In this document: positions 60,929 to 64,000 of the stretch, one piece after another
How the letters are laid out: the number at the start of each line of letters is the position of its first letter
How positions within the stretch are numbered: position 1 is the first letter of the stretch
From: Paramarasmius palmivorus
Taxonomy: Eukaryota; Basidiomycota; Agaricomycetes; Agaricales; Marasmiaceae
Reading direction: 5' to 3'
Assembly (NCBI GenBank): GCA_037176845.1
Contig: JAYKXP010000008.1
Location: 806,001 to 870,000 of the forward strand
DNA: 64,000 bases
Program-made: the position numbers and the translations under genes
Notes under the pieces: generated by a model
Database searches by the model: none
What the model saw: the letters and a program-made list of their open reading frames with translations, nothing else
What the model was told of the DNA's origin: nothing

Positions 60929-61284
60929 TTTGGGTTGGGTTTCTGTGACGACAGTACTGTATAATCATGTTTGTTTTCGGAATCGATGTGCGGGAAATAC
61001 TATCCTGGAACATGCACGCCATGCATCTTATTCATATTCAAGTTGTGGTCCGTTTACACGTCGCTCTCCAATAGCAGCGGGTGAATTGTCCCGAAAGAGC
61101 TAGAAAATACCCTACGTCAGGCCCGTTTTGTCACCAGGGAGAATTCATCCAAATTAGGCACTTCCATAGTCATCCAACTGTCAACATGGCCGACGACGAG
61201 ACCGTTATTCCTCCTTGGGATTTCGCTCTGTAACCCTCTCGTCAGCTTCAAGGTAAGATTTCGAAATCTATCAGGCCTAATCGC
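60929..61284. other. Intergenic between permease and pirin genes
   Basis: An open frame with ATG at 61186 (MADDETVIPPW) ends after about a dozen codons and may be an upstream ORF or a first exon of the pirin gene. No other feature is seen. Confidence 0.4.
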
Positions 61285-62928
61285 ATGTATAAAAGCGCCT
61301 ACATCGCGGTTCTCGTCCTCGCCAGTTCATATCTTGCGTTCCAAATCTTCTCGACATCAAATCCGACACCTGCAAAGTCTCACCTCGATATCCAACGTAT
61401 AGAAATAATGTCTGTCTCTCGATCAGTCGTGAAGAAGGTTTTGGCTGTAGAAACACCAGAGGTGCGTGCTCACGAATTATATCCTCGATGTGTAGACTAA
61501 ACTGAACCTCGTTTTCAATAGGGTGCTGGGGCTCTCGGTGCGTCGTTTTGCGAGTGAAACCTACTTGAAAATTGACGAGTTCGTATACAGTTAGACGTAG
61601 TATTGGCTCAATGACTCTTAGGAACCTCTCCCCTTTCTTGATGCTCGGTGAGTGCAGACAAATATCCGCAGTTTATGACCCAGTTGGCTCAGATTCACTT
61701 CAATAGATCATTTTACTGTTTCGAAGGGTGCTGTTAGTATCAATGATGTTTAGTTTGCCAAAGATATCTCAAAGCGCTTCATAGGGTTTCCCTGATCACC
61801 CTCATCGTGGGCAAGCAACAGTCACTTACATGCTGGAAGGGTGAGTTGTTCTCTAGTCTCGTTCGGACGAGCTCACTCATGTTTCTCTCAGAAAGAGCCA
61901 GCACGAAGACTCCGCCGGACACAAAGGAACTATCGGTGAATGAAATTTGCGCTCACAGCATTCCGTTACTTACCGACGGCTAGAAACGGGCGGAGTCCAG
62001 TGGATGTGTGCAGGAAAAGGGATCATTCACGCTGAAATGCCTGTTCACGCAGATGGTCTTCCCGACCCTCGAGGCATGCAGCTTTGGGTTGATTTACCCA
62101 AGGAGGTTGGTCGTTGTCTCCTACCTACAGAAATAGCACCTCTCACAGCGACATATAGTTCAAGATGGTTGAACCTAGCTATCAGGAACTAGGCGCGGAT
62201 CAGTAAGTTCTCTTCGTATGCTTACCTCTCGTTTGTCTGACTGTTGTCAGAATTCCTACTGCATACCCCGAAGGAGAGGACGGTCCAGTCAAGATTAAGG
62301 TCATCAGTGGCAAAAGTTTCGGTGTTGAATCTCCAGTCAGGCCTCTCGGAGGTTGTTGGTATTTCCATGTCATCTTCAACAAGAAGGCAACGTTTTTCCA
62401 AGACATACGTGCGTTCCCTCTAGCTGTACTCGACACTAGCTGATGATTAGCTTAGCTGCCGGATGGACTTCTTTCATTTACAGTGAGTGACTCGGTTTTC
62501 ATGGCATTGTCGTATGTCTCTGAATATTTCGCTAGTTTGGAAAGGGTCCGTAACGATTGGCAATGACACCCTGCCAACCGACGCATTCCACACGATAGTC
62601 CTCTCTGCAAATCAAGGCGAAACCGGTGTATCCATCACTGCTATGGACGATGACACGGAGTTCATTCTCGTACGCTCTCACCACCAGAATCATGAACCGT
62701 GCCAAGTTCTAATGTCACCTTACAGGTTGCCGGGGAGCCTCTGGACCAGACAGTATTCCAGTATGGTCCCTTTGTGATGACTTCCAGAGCAGAAATCCAA
62801 CAAACTATCATGGATTATCAGGCTGGGAGAAATGGCTTTGAGAAGGGTGAGTTTGGTACATGCCCATGAAAACGGAGTCCTCACATCACATCCTAGCACA
62901 CACATGGCGATCTGAAATTGGCAACTAA
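61285..62928 (+). CDS. Pirin-family cupin with N-terminal hydrophobic anchor
   Basis: Pirins are two-cupin metal proteins; some are quercetin 2,3-dioxygenases, others nuclear cofactors. The first exon has a hydrophobic helix (SAYIAVLVLASSYLAFQIF) not usual in pirins, then VSRSVVKKVLAVETPE, the normal pirin start. The pirin core follows: SIGSMTLRNLSPFLMLDHF, FPDHPHRGQATVTYMLEG, HKGTIETGGVQWMCAGKGI and IHAEMPV, which supply the metal-binding histidines and glutamate. RGMQLWVDLPKE, YPEGEDGPVKIKVISG and LPDGWTSFIYIWKGSVTIG cover the second half. The end is AGEPLDQTVFQYGPFVMTS and IQQTIMDYQAGRNGFEKAHT. About thirteen exons. If translation began at the ATG at 61408 (MSVSRSV) the anchor would be lost, so the location is uncertain. 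Confidence 0.87.
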
Positions 62929-63017
62929 TAAAGTAGTTGGTGATAATAAGGTAACCGAACTGTGTATAATAGCTACACCATCGACAATAATGTAAAGGTT
63001 GCTATATCTAAACATCG

Positions 63018-64000
63018 TTATTGCGCTCTCAGCTTGCGTCGGCGGGGTATCTCATCGTCGCTACCCTCTCCAATTTCTTCCATCCCCTTCCACAACATCT
63101 TCGTCATCGTTATCCGGCGATGTATGACGAGGTTGTTGGCTTGCACATTGATCCCAAGCAATGACTGTGGGTGCTATTTGCATGTACATCTTGTCTAGAA
63201 CTTCACCCTTTTGTTCTTGTTGTTTACCGACCTCTGATGGTGGTGGGAACACACTATGTATTCGAGCAAACCTGTCTTGACCGACGGATGCCATTAGAGA
63301 GGTAGATGGAGCTATCGAAGAGATTGCGCCAGATATCCCTGGTGCGGAAGCGTTATTACATGGTGTGGCGTTGGATAGACCAAAAACTTATGCATACCTT
63401 TATATGCATAAGATATTCGACCATTTCTCAGGTCTAGGGAGAATAAGTTTGACCCGCCATCGCTCACAAAAGCCTCGCTGCAACATTATTCATCAGTCAA
63501 TATGCTACAGAGATATGGGGGACATACTTCTCATTAAAACCACTTTCGATTGCTTTAACACCAGCTACTTTGGCAACGTCACTCCAATCGGCAACTGGCC
63601 GTCTGGCCGCGCGAGTATCATATCTTCTTACGCTGCCGAGCTGAGTGCCTGCAAGAAGCTGTCCGTCTGAAGACCGGATGTATGTCAGACTAGTGATGCG
63701 GACGGGTTTCCGTAGACCCAGATTATCGTTGGGTACCTAGTACAGCACATCAGTTTTGTAACATGGAATGAAGATCATACTTACATTCTTAGCCCTCCAA
63801 GTCTCCCCGGGAAACAGCGCATCACGTTTTCTTTTCTTCCCCGCTAACGGATCACTTGAAGGCTCAGGAGCAGTGGAAAACGCCTTCTCTGTGCTCCAAA
63901 CGGATAGTTCAACCTCATCTCCGCCATATGCAAAGGTTTCTTGGTTTTTTGAGAGACGCCAGTCATACAGACGTGTTGGGAGAGAAATTGTTTTTGAAGC
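63018..64000 (-). CDS. NSA1: Ribosome biogenesis protein Nsa1/WDR74, 5' end outside the window
   Basis: Nsa1 is a WD40 factor of early pre-60S particles. Only the downstream part is here; the gene runs in from beyond 64000. Visible blocks are TRLYDWRLSKNQETFAYGGD, VELSVW and LFPGETWRAKNVPNDNLGL. They are followed by SSDGQLLAGTQLGSVRRYDT and RPVADWSDVAKVAGVKAIES, then SLDLRNGRISYAYKG, SIAPSTSLMASVGQDRFARI and YMQIAPTVIAWD. These are typical blades of the Nsa1 propeller. The frame then reads DNDDEDVVEGDGRN and stops at 63061. In the next frame the sequence reads WKGMEEIGEGSDDEIPRRRK and a basic end, stopping at 63018-63020, which looks like the true tail. A one-base shift at about 63107 is likely (missing or extra base, or an error). 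Confidence 0.82.

Overview
This is nuclear DNA of a basidiomycete fungus, most likely a mushroom-forming agaricomycete. Genes are densely packed on both strands and cut by many very short introns (about 45 to 65 bases) with GT(R)NGT donors. Untranslated regions are short, intergenic spaces pyrimidine-rich, and the protein families are fungal (SRC1/HEH, MSO1, SCT1/GPT2, a TEA-domain regulator, a GPI-anchored cupredoxin). I see no rRNA, CRISPR array, complete transposon or confidently recognisable tRNA.

Layout. 1-3 kb: the 5' part of a CCCH zinc-finger gene (-) and GIR2 (-). 3.1-6.1 kb: MRP21 (+) and two small cysteine-rich paralogues facing each other. 6.8-8.2 kb: GCN3/eIF2B alpha (-). 9.8-10.4 kb: an orphan reading frame (+). 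11-16 kb: MAP1 (+) converging on SCT1 (-). 16.3-23.6 kb: a very long STU2/XMAP215 gene (-). 24.5-27.3 kb: NOC3 (+), divergent from STU2, with the same 74-base element upstream of both starts. 27.3-30.4 kb: gene-poor. 30.4-34 kb: a TEA factor (-) divergent from VPS23 (+), whose frame is broken several times. 34-37.9 kb: gene-poor. 37.9-44 kb: SRC1 (-), sulfide:quinone oxidoreductase (-), MSO1-like (+). 44.7-57.7 kb: cupredoxin (+), NEPRO-like (-), beta-adaptin APL2 (+), OTU protease (-), aldo/keto reductase (+), SmgGDS/Bem4-like (+), enoyl-CoA hydratase/isomerase (+). 58.5-64 kb: amino-acid permease (+), pirin (+), and the 3' part of NSA1 (-).

The genes are mostly housekeeping and form no single pathway. 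Recurring themes are translation and ribosome assembly (GIR2, GCN3, MRP21, MAP1, NOC3, NSA1, NEPRO-like) and membrane traffic (VPS23, APL2, MSO1-like). Divergent pairs share short promoters: GIR2/MRP21, TEA/VPS23, SQR/MSO1, NEPRO/APL2 and OTU/AKR. The features that ordinary annotation would miss are the mirrored STU2/NOC3 promoter element, the two tiny multi-exon cysteine-rich genes, and the frame breaks in VPS23 and NSA1, which may be assembly errors or real decay. Exon joins were made by eye from GT/AG signals and conserved family sequence; protein lengths given as about are estimates.
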